A stretch of 38,434 nt of DNA from Caldisericaceae bacterium (lineage in GTDB: Bacteria > Caldisericota > Caldisericia > Caldisericales > Caldisericaceae): positions 1 through 38,434 of the forward strand of contig JALVXB010000024.1 in assembly GCA_027023025.1 (NCBI GenBank), read 5' to 3'. Numbering within the stretch: the first letter of the stretch is position 1; every line of letters begins with the position of its first letter. A model generated the notes under the pieces. That model was not told the origin of the DNA. It saw only the letters and a program-made list of their open reading frames with translations, and ran no database searches. Shown here in pieces: positions 1 to 8,118 of this stretch. The position numbers were made by a program, and so were the translations under genes.

Positions 1-2
1 GG

Positions 3-134
3 AACTACTACATCCCCATTAACATCCTCATACTCGTTACCCTGATCTCCCTTCTCTTAGGCTTCCTCTTCTCGTACCTCCCTGCCCTCTTTGCATCAAA
101 AACAAACCCCGTTGAGGCAATAAAGAGCGAGTGA
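3..134 (+). CDS. FtsX/MacB-type ABC transporter permease, C-terminal end (partial)
   Basis: Only the last 43 codons are in the window; the gene starts before base 1. The visible peptide is one hydrophobic membrane helix (about INILILVTLISLLLGFLF) followed by a short cytosolic tail that ends NPVEAIKSE. An 'A...NP.EAI/L...E' tail after the last helix is typical of FtsX-domain permeases of the LolCE/MacB class, and the next gene encodes the matching ATPase. The inference is that this is the membrane subunit of that transporter. Substrate specificity cannot be read from this fragment. Confidence 0.7.
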   Translation, partial: NYYIPINILILVTLISLLLGFLFSYLPALFASKTNPVEAIKSE

Positions 135-163
135 AGATGAAATTATTAAAAATAAGAAAATTG

Positions 164-191
164 TTAACAAAATTTTTATTGGTAGTACAAT
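164..191 (+). promoter_or_regulatory. Candidate sigma70-type promoter of the LolD-like ATPase gene
   Basis: TTAACA (164-169) and TACAAT (186-191) are separated by 16 bp. The expected transcription start near 198 leaves a short leader with a GGAGGT ribosome site just before the ATG at 219. The ATPase can therefore be transcribed separately from the upstream permease. Confidence 0.45.
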
Positions 192-218
192 GTAAACAGA
201 TTGCGAAGGAGGTAGCTT

Positions 219-917
219 ATGATTGAACTGAAAGATGTGTGGAAGATCTACGAAAAAAGAGGAGTGGAAGTCCAGGCTTTGAGAGGGATAAACCTCAACA
301 TAGCAGAAAAAGAATACATTTCCATTATGGCTCCCTCAGGTGCAGGAAAAACGACGCTGCTTAATGTGATAGGTTCCCTCGACTTTCCCACAAAAGGTAA
401 AGTGCTCTTTGACGGAAAAGACATCACGAAGATGAACGACTTTGAAATATCTAAGTTCAGGAGAACTCATGTGGGGTTTGTGTTCCAGGCGTACAACCTC
501 ATATCAGACCTTACCGCCTGGGAGAATGTTGCACTTCCTATGTATTACAATGGAGTAAAGGACAAAGCCCAGAGGAAGCAGAGGGCAATGGAACTGCTAA
601 AAAGGGTAGGCCTTGAAAAACGCGCTGAGCACTACCCTTCAGAGCTCTCAGGAGGAGAGGAGCAGAGGGTTGCAATAGCAAGAGCGCTGGTAAACCACCC
701 CAGGCTGATACTTGCAGACGAACCCACGGGCAACCTCGACTCTAAAAGCTCAGAAGAGATAATGAAACTCTTTGAAGAGATATACGAAAAGGAAAGCATT
801 ACGCTCGTAGTCGTAACGCACGAAAGACACATAGCAGAACGAGCGGAAAAGATTATACACATGCTGGACGGGCAGATAACAAGCGTAGAAGTATTGAAAG
901 AAACTCAAAGCGTATAA
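219..917 (+). CDS. LolD/MacB-type ABC transporter ATP-binding protein
   Basis: 232-residue stand-alone ABC ATPase of the usual family length. It has a Walker A loop (APSGAGKTT, about 38-46), a Q-loop in FVFQAYNL, a signature LSGGEEQR that deviates slightly from the common LSGGQQQR, a Walker B LILADEP followed by TGNLDS, and an H-loop in VVVTHE. The TGNLDS D-loop is characteristic of the LolD/MacB/FtsE group, which drives FtsX-type permeases in lipoprotein extraction or peptide/antibiotic efflux. A strong GGAGGT site precedes the ATG. The permease end lies 84 bp upstream and a lipoprotein gene follows 24 bp downstream, so the three probably form one envelope transport unit. The substrate is unknown. 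Confidence 0.9.
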   Translation: MIELKDVWKIYEKRGVEVQALRGINLNIAEKEYISIMAPSGAGKTTLLNVIGSLDFPTKGKVLFDGKDITKMNDFEISKFRRTHVGFVFQAYNLISDLTAWENVALPMYYNGVKDKAQRKQRAMELLKRVGLEKRAEHYPSELSGGEEQRVAIARALVNHPRLILADEPTGNLDSKSSEEIMKLFEEIYEKESITLVVVTHERHIAERAEKIIHMLDGQITSVEVLKETQSV

Positions 918-941
918 AAATTCGAAAGGAGGTATGGCAAT

Positions 942-1421
942 ATGAAAAAACTCTTTGTACTGTTTCTCGTTCTTACGATGGGGGTGCTGATCTTTGCAGG
1001 CTGCAGCGGCAGCAGCAAAACAAGCGGAGGAAGTCCTCAAAACGCCTCTCAGAAGGTCGTAAAAGGCAGCGTAAACGAAACTGTTACCCTTCCAGATGAT
1101 ACGGCAATTACCGTAAAGAGAGTGCTGAAGAATCCAGAAGATAGCAAAATGCTCCTTATAGCCGTAGAGATAAAGAACGAAAGTAATGTGCCGAAAGTGT
1201 ATGGCATCCAGAACTTCTTGCTAAAAGACGAAAACGGCAATACATATACTCCTGCTATTGCAAAGGTGCCCAATCCAATACTTACTACAAATGTGCTTCC
1301 CGGCAAAACGCTCTCAGGGTTCCTTGGGTTTAATGTTCCTGAAAGTGCGGGCAATTTAACGCTCGTTTTCCAGGGAGCAACAGGAAAAATAGAGGTGCAG
1401 ATACAGCCCTCAGGAGAGTAA
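942..1421 (+). CDS. Secreted lipoprotein with a DUF4352-like domain
   Basis: 159 residues. The N-terminus is a lipoprotein signal peptide: KK, a hydrophobic stretch, then a lipobox ending FAGC with the acylated Cys near residue 20. A Ser/Gly-rich linker follows. The rest (about 45-157) has the layout of DUF4352 immunoglobulin-like domains: 'I.V..V' strand, 'LLIAVEIKNESN', 'FLLKDENGNTY', a Pro-rich loop, 'LPGKTLSGFLGFNVPE', and a closing 'LVF' strand. Such domains are found in surface lipoproteins of many Gram-positives and thermophiles and have no defined enzymatic role. GAAAGGAGGT precedes the ATG. Its position directly after the ABC ATPase suggests a role with that exporter; this is inference. 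Confidence 0.75.
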   Translation: MKKLFVLFLVLTMGVLIFAGCSGSSKTSGGSPQNASQKVVKGSVNETVTLPDDTAITVKRVLKNPEDSKMLLIAVEIKNESNVPKVYGIQNFLLKDENGNTYTPAIAKVPNPILTTNVLPGKTLSGFLGFNVPESAGNLTLVFQGATGKIEVQIQPSGE

Positions 1422-1812
1422 TTTATTTGGGTTGGTTAAAAGGTGCTTTAATCGGGTTTGGTGGTGTTTACTAAAAACAGAGTTACAACCGAAGTTAAAT
1501 AATTGATGTTTTTAAGCGGGAGTTTGTAAATTGGAAAATCCGGAGTTTTATACCTGGAAGATGTTGGACAGGTATGGCGGCGTTTGTAGCGTAAAGTGTA
1601 TTTATTACCAATTTACTTCCGTTTATTAAGGATTAGAGTGGAGTTCATAGATACGCAATTGCTGGAACTGCTTCGAGAAAAAGTTTTTCCTTACGGTTGC
1701 GACGGTTGGAAAGTTTTTACTGCGAATTCAGGAAGAGCGTGTGCACCTTTTAAGGAAAATTTTGTGCTGATTCTGTCAAATACCGCGGCAAAATGTAAGT
1801 AATTAAAATTGG
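1422..1812. other. Intergenic stretch without a supported gene
   Basis: About 390 bp between the lipoprotein gene and the end of the threonine aldolase gene. A GTG-started open frame of 68 codons (1596-1802) has no convincing ribosome site, no recognisable motif and an odd composition. I see no terminator with a clear stem and T-run and no RNA gene. It reads like decayed non-coding DNA. Confidence 0.5.
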
Positions 1813-2859
1813 CTATTCTTCCAGCACTTTCCGAACACTCGAGATAAATTCGAATACATCCTCTTCAGTCGTTGCAAAGTGGGTCATCCAGCGCGCGATG
1901 CCTGAATCCTCACTCCACATATAAAAGAAGGATTTTTCCTGCAGTGCTTTTACTTTCTCTTTAGGTAGTTTTACGAAAACGGCATTTGCTTCGACCGGGT
2001 AAACTACCTCTACGCCTTTTGTCTTTTTTACTTCGTTTACAAGGAGCTGTGCCATTTCGTTTGCGTGCTTTGCGTTTTTCAGCCATAGGTCGTTTTCAAA
2101 GTATGCAAGAAACTGTGCGGATACAAAACGCATTTTTGAGATAAGCTGCCCGCTCTGCTTTCTTATAAACTTGAAGTTTTTTGAAAGCGTGTTATTGAAA
2201 AATATAACTGCTTCTCCCTCCATCATCCCGTTTTTCGTCCCCCCAAAGGAAAGGACATCCACGCCTGCATCACTCGTAAACGCACGCATAGGAACTCCAA
2301 GATGCGCTGCTGCATTTGCGATGCGTGCACCGTCCATGTGCACGAGCATGTTATTTTTATTTGCAAATTTCGTGATGGCTTTTACTTCGGAAACCGTATA
2401 AACTGCGCCAAGCTCCGTAGGCTGCGTTATGGAAATAACTTTTGGAATAACGGCGTGCTCTCCGTGTCCTTCTTTAAGGAGCGGTGCAATCATTTCTGGC
2501 GTAAGCTTCCCGTCTGTCGTTTTCAAGGGAAGGATTTTATTCCCTGCAATCCTTTCCAGCGCGCCGCACTCGTCTGCGTATATGTGGGCAGTTTCAGCAG
2601 AGATAACTGCTTCGTAAGGTTTAAGCATCGCCGAAAGCCCTATTACATTTGTACCTGTTCCTGTAGGCGTAAAAAATACTTCCGTGCTTTCCCCGAAAAC
2701 TTCTTTGAACTTCTTCTCTGCTTCTTTTGTGTACGGGTCGTCCCCGTATGCGATACAGTCCCCGTCATTTGCTTTTATGATTGCTTCCAACACTTTTGGG
2801 TGGACACCTGCGTTGTTATCTGATGCAAAGGAACGCTTCATAGTTTTTAATATTTTCAT
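1813..2859 (-). CDS. ltaE: Low-specificity L-threonine aldolase (PLP enzyme)
   Basis: 348 residues, a normal length for fold-type I threonine aldolases, which cleave threonine or allo-threonine to glycine and acetaldehyde. Family marks are SFASDN near the start (10-15), the AYGDDPYT segment, PTGTGTN, VHMDGARI with the cofactor-ring Asp (176), and the PLP lysine in SFGGTKNG (K209). The ATG at 2859 has GGAGG four bases upstream. A second in-frame ATG seven codons in (giving MKRSFASDN) matches the usual family start but has no ribosome site, so the longer start is chosen. Nothing in the immediate neighbourhood is related in function. Confidence 0.88.
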   Translation of the reverse strand: MKILKTMKRSFASDNNAGVHPKVLEAIIKANDGDCIAYGDDPYTKEAEKKFKEVFGESTEVFFTPTGTGTNVIGLSAMLKPYEAVISAETAHIYADECGALERIAGNKILPLKTTDGKLTPEMIAPLLKEGHGEHAVIPKVISITQPTELGAVYTVSEVKAITKFANKNNMLVHMDGARIANAAAHLGVPMRAFTSDAGVDVLSFGGTKNGMMEGEAVIFFNNTLSKNFKFIRKQSGQLISKMRFVSAQFLAYFENDLWLKNAKHANEMAQLLVNEVKKTKGVEVVYPVEANAVFVKLPKEKVKALQEKSFFYMWSEDSGIARWMTHFATTEEDVFEFISSVRKVLEE

Positions 2860-2919
2860 TTTTCCTCCGTTTAATTTTCACAATTCGTTCACAAAAGTGC
2901 TTAAAATATTAGTAGCATA

Positions 2920-2947
2920 TTGATAAAATATACAAATTCATTATAAT
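2920..2947 (+). promoter_or_regulatory. Candidate promoter of the rplS-lepB-rnhB-yraN operon
   Basis: TTGATA (2920-2925) and a perfect TATAAT (2942-2947) are separated by 16 bp. The expected start near 2954 gives a leader of about 40 nt carrying GAAAGGGG before the rplS ATG at 2993. Confidence 0.6.
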
Positions 2948-2992
2948 AGTTTGGATTAAAATTGAAATATAATTGAAAGGGGTTGAATAGAA

Positions 2993-3343
2993 ATGGACGA
3001 AATTAGGGCAATAGAGCAGGAGTACTTTAAAAAAAATATTCCGGACTTCCATGTGGGCGACACGGTAAGGGTCCATGTGAGGATTAAGGAAGGAAACAAA
3101 GAAAGAATTCAGGTATTTGAAGGTACCGTCATTGCAAGAAAACACAGCGGAATTAACGAGACATTTACCGTAAGGAAAAATTCCTACGGCGTTGGCGTAG
3201 AAAGAGTATTTCCACTTCACTCGCCACTCGTGAAAAAGATTGAAGTAAAGAGGAGAGGCGATGTGAGAAGGGCGAAACTCTACTACTTAAGAGGTAGAGT
3301 AGGTAAAGCACAAATCGTTAAGGAGAAGAAGGCGAACAAGTAG
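2993..3343 (+). CDS. rplS: 50S ribosomal protein L19
   Basis: 116 residues, the standard length. The protein is recognisable throughout: the N-terminal helix, [45 protein letters not shown] and the basic C-terminal strand [16 protein letters not shown]19 sits at the 30S-50S interface of the ribosome. It heads a tight four-gene operon: the next start is three bases after its stop. Confidence 0.97.
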   Translation: MDEIRAIEQEYFKKNIPDFHVGDTVRVHVRIKEGNKERIQVFEGTVIARKHSGINETFTVRKNSYGVGVERVFPLHSPLVKKIEVKRRGDVRRAKLYYLRGRVGKAQIVKEKKANK

Positions 3344-3346
3344 TAT

Positions 3347-3871
3347 ATGAAGGAGTTAAAAAGCTGGGTTATTTTAATAATCCTTGCTTTCCTTACTGCA
3401 TTTCTTCTCAGGGCGTATGTCATCCAGCCGTACCGTATAGAAATGACTTCTATGGAGGCGACTTTACATCCCAACGACCTCGTGCTGGTGGATAAACTTT
3501 CGTACAAATTGCATCCTCCGCGCAGGGGCGATGTAGTGATCCTTATTCCCCCTACGGATAAGCACAGCAGGTACATAAAGCGGGTGATAGGGCTTCCGGG
3601 TGAAACGATTTCCATAAAGAACGATAAGGTGTACATAAACGGTAAACCGCTGAACGAACCGTACATTCACTCTCCGATGCCAAATAATATGCCGCCTACT
3701 AAAATTCCAAAGGGGTATGTCTGGGTAATGGGAGATAACAGAAGTGTAAGCCTGGATTCTCGTTACTTTGGCCCTGTTCCCATTAAAAACATTATCGGGA
3801 AGGCAATTATCGTTTACTGGCCGTTCTCCCACATAGAAAATCTGGATGCGTACAGCGGAGAAAAGCCGTAG
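3347..3871 (+). CDS. lepB: Signal peptidase I
   Basis: 174 residues, typical of the short single-anchor type I signal peptidases. One N-terminal membrane helix (about 7-24) is followed by the catalytic Ser in TSMEATL (S35; the usual SMxPTL has Ala in place of Pro), the general-base Lys in YIKRVIGLPG (K78), and box E, MGDNRSVSLDSRYFGPVP. It removes signal peptides from secreted proteins on the outer face of the membrane. It starts three bases after rplS and overlaps rnhB by 26 bp. Confidence 0.95.
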   Translation: MKELKSWVILIILAFLTAFLLRAYVIQPYRIEMTSMEATLHPNDLVLVDKLSYKLHPPRRGDVVILIPPTDKHSRYIKRVIGLPGETISIKNDKVYINGKPLNEPYIHSPMPNNMPPTKIPKGYVWVMGDNRSVSLDSRYFGPVPIKNIIGKAIIVYWPFSHIENLDAYSGEKP

Positions 3872-4466
3872 AATTATAATAGGAGTTGACGAAGCGGGCA
3901 GAGGACCGCTTGCAGGCCCGGTTGTATCTGGTGCCGTAATAATAAACGAAAAGATTGACGGAGTGAAAGATTCAAAGAGCCTCTCGCAAAAGCAAAGAGA
4001 GGCTTTATTTGATGTTATAAGGGAGAAAAGCGTTGCATTCGGCGTAGGTATTGCAAGCAGCAGTGAAATTGACGAAATAAATATACTGAATGCTGCGCTC
4101 CTCTCGATGAAGCGTGCGATAGACGCGCTTTTTAGAAACCTTGAAAACAAAGGGATACAGGTGCAGGGCGATGACATCCTCGTGCTCGTTGACGGGAACA
4201 GGCGCATAAAAGGCCTGAAATTTCAGCAGGAAACCGTGGTAAAAGGCGACAGTAAAGTGTACGAGATCAGTGCTGCGTCAGTCATTGCAAAGGTCGTGCG
4301 CGACAGAATGATGTGCGTTTTCGACAAACGGTATCCGCAGTATAATTTCTGTAAACATAAGGGGTATCCAACAAAGGAACACAGAATGCTGATTGCAAAG
4401 TTTGGTCCCTGCCCTTTGCACAGAAAAAGTTTCAGAGGTGTCTATGAGCAAACTTTCGGTTGGTAA
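3846..4466 (+). CDS. rnhB: Ribonuclease HII
   Basis: 206 residues. The type 2 RNase H signature GVDEAGRGPLAGPVV carries the first two catalytic acids (D15, E16). The third is D116 in LVLVDGNRR and the fourth is D153 in VVRDRMM. The usual C-terminal block with KHKGYPTKEH and GPCPLHRKSF is present. The enzyme removes RNA primers and misincorporated ribonucleotides from DNA. The ATG lies inside lepB, 26 bp before its stop, so translation is probably coupled. The order rplS-lepB-rnhB-yraN is a common arrangement in thermophiles and Firmicutes. Confidence 0.95.
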   Translation: MRTAEKSRRIIIGVDEAGRGPLAGPVVSGAVIINEKIDGVKDSKSLSQKQREALFDVIREKSVAFGVGIASSSEIDEINILNAALLSMKRAIDALFRNLENKGIQVQGDDILVLVDGNRRIKGLKFQQETVVKGDSKVYEISAASVIAKVVRDRMMCVFDKRYPQYNFCKHKGYPTKEHRMLIAKFGPCPLHRKSFRGVYEQTFGW

Positions 4467-4800
4467 GTTGGGCGAAGACATTGCCGTGAAGTTTTTGCAG
4501 AAAAGAAGAATGAAAATTCTCCAGAGGAACTACCGCACACCTTTTGGGGAGATAGACGTTATAGCAAGAAAAGGAAGTGTGCTGCACTTTGTTGAGGTGA
4601 AAACGCGGAGGAGCGAGAAGTTTGGAAAACCGTTTGAAGCGGTGGATAAAAGAAAACTAATGCACATAAAAAGGTCTGCCGAGTACTATCTACAGAAGGA
4701 AGGCGTGGATAACAAAAATTTTGATGTTGAAGTAGATGTAATTTCTATTTTAATGAAGGGAGAAGAAGAGAAAATTGAATTTATTGAGAATGTATTTTGA
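4444..4800 (+). CDS. yraN: YraN/UPF0102 nuclease-fold protein
   Basis: 118 residues from the ATG at 4444, chosen because AGAGGTG lies just upstream and the family starts near a KLGEDIAVKFLQ-like helix; a longer frame from 4393 only adds sequence overlapping rnhB. The core motif YRTPFGEIDVIARKG...HFVEVKTRR is the Holliday-resolvase-like (PD-(D/E)xK) nuclease motif of UPF0102, with Asp in GEID and Glu/Lys in VEVK. The biological role of the family is poorly defined, probably DNA processing. It overlaps rnhB by 23 bp and ends the operon. Confidence 0.9.
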   Translation: MSKLSVGKLGEDIAVKFLQKRRMKILQRNYRTPFGEIDVIARKGSVLHFVEVKTRRSEKFGKPFEAVDKRKLMHIKRSAEYYLQKEGVDNKNFDVEVDVISILMKGEEEKIEFIENVF

Positions 4801-4829
4801 AGTCGTTTTTCAGCATAGGGAAGAAATTC

Positions 4830-4903
4830 TGGCTGGGGCGGAAGGATTCGAACCTTCGGTGACGGATCCAAAGTCCGTTGCCTTACCGCTTGGCTACGCC
4901 CCA
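4830..4903 (-). tRNA. tRNA-Gln (anticodon TTG)
   Basis: On the minus strand the cloverleaf is complete: acceptor TGGGGCG pairs with CGCCCCA, the anticodon loop CTTTGGA holds TTG, and the T arm contains GGTTCGAATCC. The discriminator G is followed by an encoded CCA. It lies antisense between yraN and the RNase J gene. Confidence 0.95.
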
Positions 4904-4942
4904 AATGCTGATATATTTTATAGATAAAAGGAGAGATGTCAA

Positions 4943-6619
4943 GTGGCTAACAACAGTGAAGTTAAAATTATACCGCTCGGAGGAATTGGTGAAATTGGCA
5001 AAAATTCCACAATTATCGAGGTAAACAAAAGTATCCTGCTCGTGGATTTTGGATTTAAGTTTCCTTCGTCCGATATGCCGGGGATTGACTTTATCATCCC
5101 GGATTATTCGTATTTAAAAAAGAAAAAGAAGTATTTGAAGGGGATTGTCCTGACGCACGGCCATCTGGATCACATCGGCGCGCTGCGTTTTTTACTGGAA
5201 GACATTACCCCGCCGTTTATTGCAGGCTCCCCTATTACGCTGGGAATCGTCAAAAACAACCTGGCCGAGCGCATAAAGAAGAAAATTCAGTTCAGGGAAG
5301 TGGAAAACAGAGGGCGTATTTCTGCGCAGCCTTTTGAAATTGAGTTTATTCGAGTTACGCACAGTATCCCCGGGAGTTTCGGTATTGCAATAAAGACACC
5401 TGAGGGCATTATTTTTCACACGGGCGATTACAAAATTGACAAAACGCCTGTTGACGGCAAAAAAATGGATGTGGAGCGCCTCAAACAGCTCAGCAAGGAG
5501 GGGATCGTTGCGCTTCTTTCTGACAGCACCAACGCAGACGAAAGCGGGTTTACGGGTTCAGAATCCCTGATCGGCAAAAATCTTATACCGATATTTAAAG
5601 CGTCGAAAGGGAGGATTATTGCAGCGACATTTTCCACGAACATCCACCGTATCCAGCAGATTATAAATGTGTCGCAGCAGTTTGGACGCAAAGTGATTTT
5701 CGACGGGAGAAGCCTCGTTGAAACGGTAAAAATTGCAAAAAAGCTCGGGTACATAAAAGTGCCTGAAAACATAGAAGTGGAGCTTTCCAACATTTCTACT
5801 CTGCCCAAAAAGAAAGTAACGCTCATTACGACGGGCACGCAGGGCGAGCCGATGTCTGGGCTCGTGCGCATTGCAAACGGTATGCACAACGGAATTGGTA
5901 TAACAAAGGGCGACACGGTGATCGTTTCTGCTGACCCTATCCCGGGTAACGAGCGCGTCGTGTCCGACACGATAAACAAACTGTTCAAACTGGGTGCAGA
6001 TGTATACTACAGAAAGGAAGACGGAATCCATGTGTCCGGGCACTGCTCGCAGGAGGACATCCGCTTTATGCTGCGCATTACGAAGCCGAAGTACTACATT
6101 CCAGTGCACGGTGAATACAGGCACCTCGTTTTTGCAAAGAAAATTGCAAAGAGTGAAGGAATCAGCGAGAAAAATGTGTTTATTCTTGAAAACGGTCTTG
6201 GCGTGCGTATATCAAAAGGCAAAATGAAAAAACTTCCGCGTATTAAGTCGGGCAGCATTATTGTGGAGGGCAACACACAGATTGCATTAAAAACGAACGA
6301 AGAAATCCCGATGTTTGCAGAGCGCAGGGAAATGGGCAACAGAGGGATGCTCTTTGCCGTAATCGTTATAAACAAAAACGGGAAAGTGAAAAAACCCGTG
6401 CACATAGAGACGAGAGGTATAATATTCCCCAAAGGCTCCGAAGGGGAAATCGTTAAAAAACTGAAGAGTAAAATAGTTGAAACTGTAGAAAAATCTGCTA
6501 AAATAGACAGGCAGAGTGACATAGAGAAGCTGGTGGAAAAGGCAGTAAAAAAACTTTTCCGGAAAAATTCTCAGAAGTCGCCTGCGGTGTTTCCTTTACT
6601 GATAAAGGAAAAGAAGTAA
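4943..6619 (+). CDS. rnj: Ribonuclease J (beta-CASP metallo-beta-lactamase RNase)
   Basis: 558 residues, the standard length. The metal motif THGHLDHIGA (H72, H74, D76, H77) lies in the beta-lactamase fold. HTGDYKID, the DSTNAD segment, the beta-CASP region with ATFSTNIHRIQQI and TGTQGEP, and the late motif HVSGH...PVHGEYRH follow, then a C-terminal domain. RNase J combines 5'-to-3' exonuclease and endonuclease activity in mRNA decay and rRNA maturation. Translation starts with GTG at 4943, preceded by AAGGAGAG. It lies between two tRNA genes. A clear terminator is not visible; only a weak 6-bp stem occurs before tRNA-Leu. Confidence 0.95.
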   Translation: MANNSEVKIIPLGGIGEIGKNSTIIEVNKSILLVDFGFKFPSSDMPGIDFIIPDYSYLKKKKKYLKGIVLTHGHLDHIGALRFLLEDITPPFIAGSPITLGIVKNNLAERIKKKIQFREVENRGRISAQPFEIEFIRVTHSIPGSFGIAIKTPEGIIFHTGDYKIDKTPVDGKKMDVERLKQLSKEGIVALLSDSTNADESGFTGSESLIGKNLIPIFKASKGRIIAATFSTNIHRIQQIINVSQQFGRKVIFDGRSLVETVKIAKKLGYIKVPENIEVELSNISTLPKKKVTLITTGTQGEPMSGLVRIANGMHNGIGITKGDTVIVSADPIPGNERVVSDTINKLFKLGADVYYRKEDGIHVSGHCSQEDIRFMLRITKPKYYIPVHGEYRHLVFAKKIAKSEGISEKNVFILENGLGVRISKGKMKKLPRIKSGSIIVEGNTQIALKTNEEIPMFAERREMGNRGMLFAVIVINKNGKVKKPVHIETRGIIFPKGSEGEIVKKLKSKIVETVEKSAKIDRQSDIEKLVEKAVKKLFRKNSQKSPAVFPLLIKEKK

Positions 6620-6697
6620 AATAAGTTTGGACAGCTTTTAGTCCGAGTCTTTGGTCTGCTTTGCGGACTGGGGCTTTTTGTGAAATGTCTTTGCTTT

Positions 6698-6785
6698 GCG
6701 GAAGTGGCGGAATTGGCAGACGCGCTGGGTTCAGGTCCCAGTGGGCGATAAGCCCTTGGGGGTTCAAGTCCCCCCTTCCGCACCA
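6698..6785 (+). tRNA. tRNA-Leu (anticodon CAG)
   Basis: An 88-nt class II tRNA. GCGGAAG pairs with CTTCCGC, the anticodon stem CTGGG/CCCAG encloses TTCAGGT (anticodon CAG), and a long variable arm follows (GTGGGCGATAAGCCCTT). The T arm is GGGGGTTCAAGTCCCCC, with discriminator A and an encoded CCA. The DNA downstream changes to an AT-rich accessory stretch, a common context for island insertion. Confidence 0.96.
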
Positions 6786-7193
6786 AACTTTGGGATTGCA
6801 CTCAAAGATTTTTGCTCAGATGTTGTGTCCAGATATTATGTCTGGAATAACTTCAATGCTTTTCATTCGAATGTATTTTTCATTTAACGGGATGTGACCA
6901 TAATCTATAATTTAAGCATGGTAGCTTATAGTATTCAGTAAAGTAATTTTCCTTATATTTATGCCAAAATTTTGTGGATAGTAGAAGTATTTTTATAATT
7001 TATCTTTAAATCATTTTATTATAATTATTATAATTAAATCGACTCTTGTGTATTATAGTACAACTTTTAGTATGTTCTCTATTTTATTTGTTGATTAGGC
7101 TTTGAAAAAGTTTTAAACTATAATATAAGTGTACTAAATGCTAATAATATGAGATTGGTTAAGCAGACATAAGAAGTATAAAAGGAGGCTGTT
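6786..7193 (+). other. AT-rich intergenic region after tRNA-Leu
   Basis: About 400 bp with many A/T runs and no open frame worth calling. A 5-bp inverted repeat (CCAGA/TCTGG, about 6829-6845) lies downstream of the tRNA but has no T-run. I found no copy of the tRNA 3' end here. The stretch ends with a candidate promoter for the DUF3800 gene. Confidence 0.5.
7102..7129 (+). promoter_or_regulatory. Candidate promoter of the DUF3800 gene
   Basis: TTGAAA (7102-7107) and TATAAG (7124-7129) are separated by 16 bp, with an overlapping TATAAT five bases earlier at a less favourable distance. The leader to the ATG at 7194 would be about 58 nt and carries AAAGGAGG. The DNA is so AT-rich that chance matches are likely. 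Confidence 0.3.
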
Positions 7194-8039
7194 ATGTTAG
7201 ATGTTTTTTTTGCAGATGATTCAAAACAGGATAATCCGTCTCGTGATGGCATGGGACCATTGGTTGCGGTAGGAGCTATTTATGTTCCGGGAGATAAAGT
7301 TAAGTCTTTAGAAGACAATCTTGAAGAAATTTGTAAACAATATGGGTTTCCTTCTGACCCAGTAAAGGGAGAATTCAAATGGTCACCGGGTAGAGAACTG
7401 TGGATGCATGATAATCTTACTGGAGAGGATAGGGAAAATTTCTTTCTGGAAGCAATCAATCAGCTTATAGATTGTGAGTCGAAAGTAACCATTGTCATAG
7501 CTGATAAAAATGCCAATTATGCTAATTCAACAAAGGCGAATAATAGTCTTGAGGATGTTACCTTTATGCTACTAGAAAGAATAGAGACACAGCTTAATTA
7601 TGTAGAGAATACAGGTATAATAGTTACCGATAGACCTTCAGGTGGTCGTTCCGATGAAGACAAATTTCTTCAGAGTTGCCTTGAAACAATCACTTCCGGA
7701 ACAAAATTTGTTAAACCACAACGAATTGCTGTAAATGTGCTTTCTTCTCCTTCTAAGCTGATAAGGTGTCTTCAAATTGCTGATGTTGTTACATCAGCAA
7801 GTCTTGCATTTATATCAGGCGAAGATCGATACTCTCCCAAAATTTTTGCCGCTATAAAACCTCTTTTGAATAGTAAAGATGAGAGAATTGGTGGCATTGG
7901 TATTAAAATTCATCCAGACTATAAATATAGAAATCTATATTATTGGTTATTAAATGACAAATATTATTACAAGAATAATGTTGGTATTCCATTACCAGAA
8001 TCAGGCTGTGCTTATGAAAATAGCCCTCTTAATCCTTAG
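7194..8039 (+). CDS. DUF3800 domain protein
   Basis: 281 residues. The N-terminal VFFADDSKQ with its acidic pair, the 'PLVAVGAIYV' strand, the GEFKWSP segment, VIVTDRP and the late LQIADVVTSASLAF helix match the layout of DUF3800, a family with an RNase H-like fold and conserved acidic residues. Members are common in mobile elements and variable islands; biochemical function is not established. AAAGGAGG precedes the ATG. Codon use is visibly more AT-rich than in the flanking housekeeping genes. It converges on the membrane protein gene downstream and lies in an accessory stretch beside tRNA-Leu, consistent with horizontal acquisition. Confidence 0.75.
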   Translation: MLDVFFADDSKQDNPSRDGMGPLVAVGAIYVPGDKVKSLEDNLEEICKQYGFPSDPVKGEFKWSPGRELWMHDNLTGEDRENFFLEAINQLIDCESKVTIVIADKNANYANSTKANNSLEDVTFMLLERIETQLNYVENTGIIVTDRPSGGRSDEDKFLQSCLETITSGTKFVKPQRIAVNVLSSPSKLIRCLQIADVVTSASLAFISGEDRYSPKIFAAIKPLLNSKDERIGGIGIKIHPDYKYRNLYYWLLNDKYYYKNNVGIPLPESGCAYENSPLNP

Positions 8040-8118
8040 AATAGAAATTTTACCAATTTGTTTATTCTTACAAACTTCGTAGATCTTTTACTAACTGTGT
8101 TTTATTTTATCAGCAATA

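Noticed and set aside
1596-1802. 68-codon open frame between the lipoprotein and threonine aldolase genes
   Set aside because: GTG start without a ribosome site, no motif, no plausible domain and odd residue composition; likely chance.
5428-6124. Long open frames antisense to RNase J (5428-5988 and 5558-6124)
   Set aside because: Shadows of the RNase J reading frame without start signals or domains.
6620-6697. Rho-independent terminator after RNase J
   Set aside because: Only a 6-bp stem (AGTCCG/CGGACT) with an 18-nt loop; the following GGGGCTTTTT is suggestive but the hairpin is weak.
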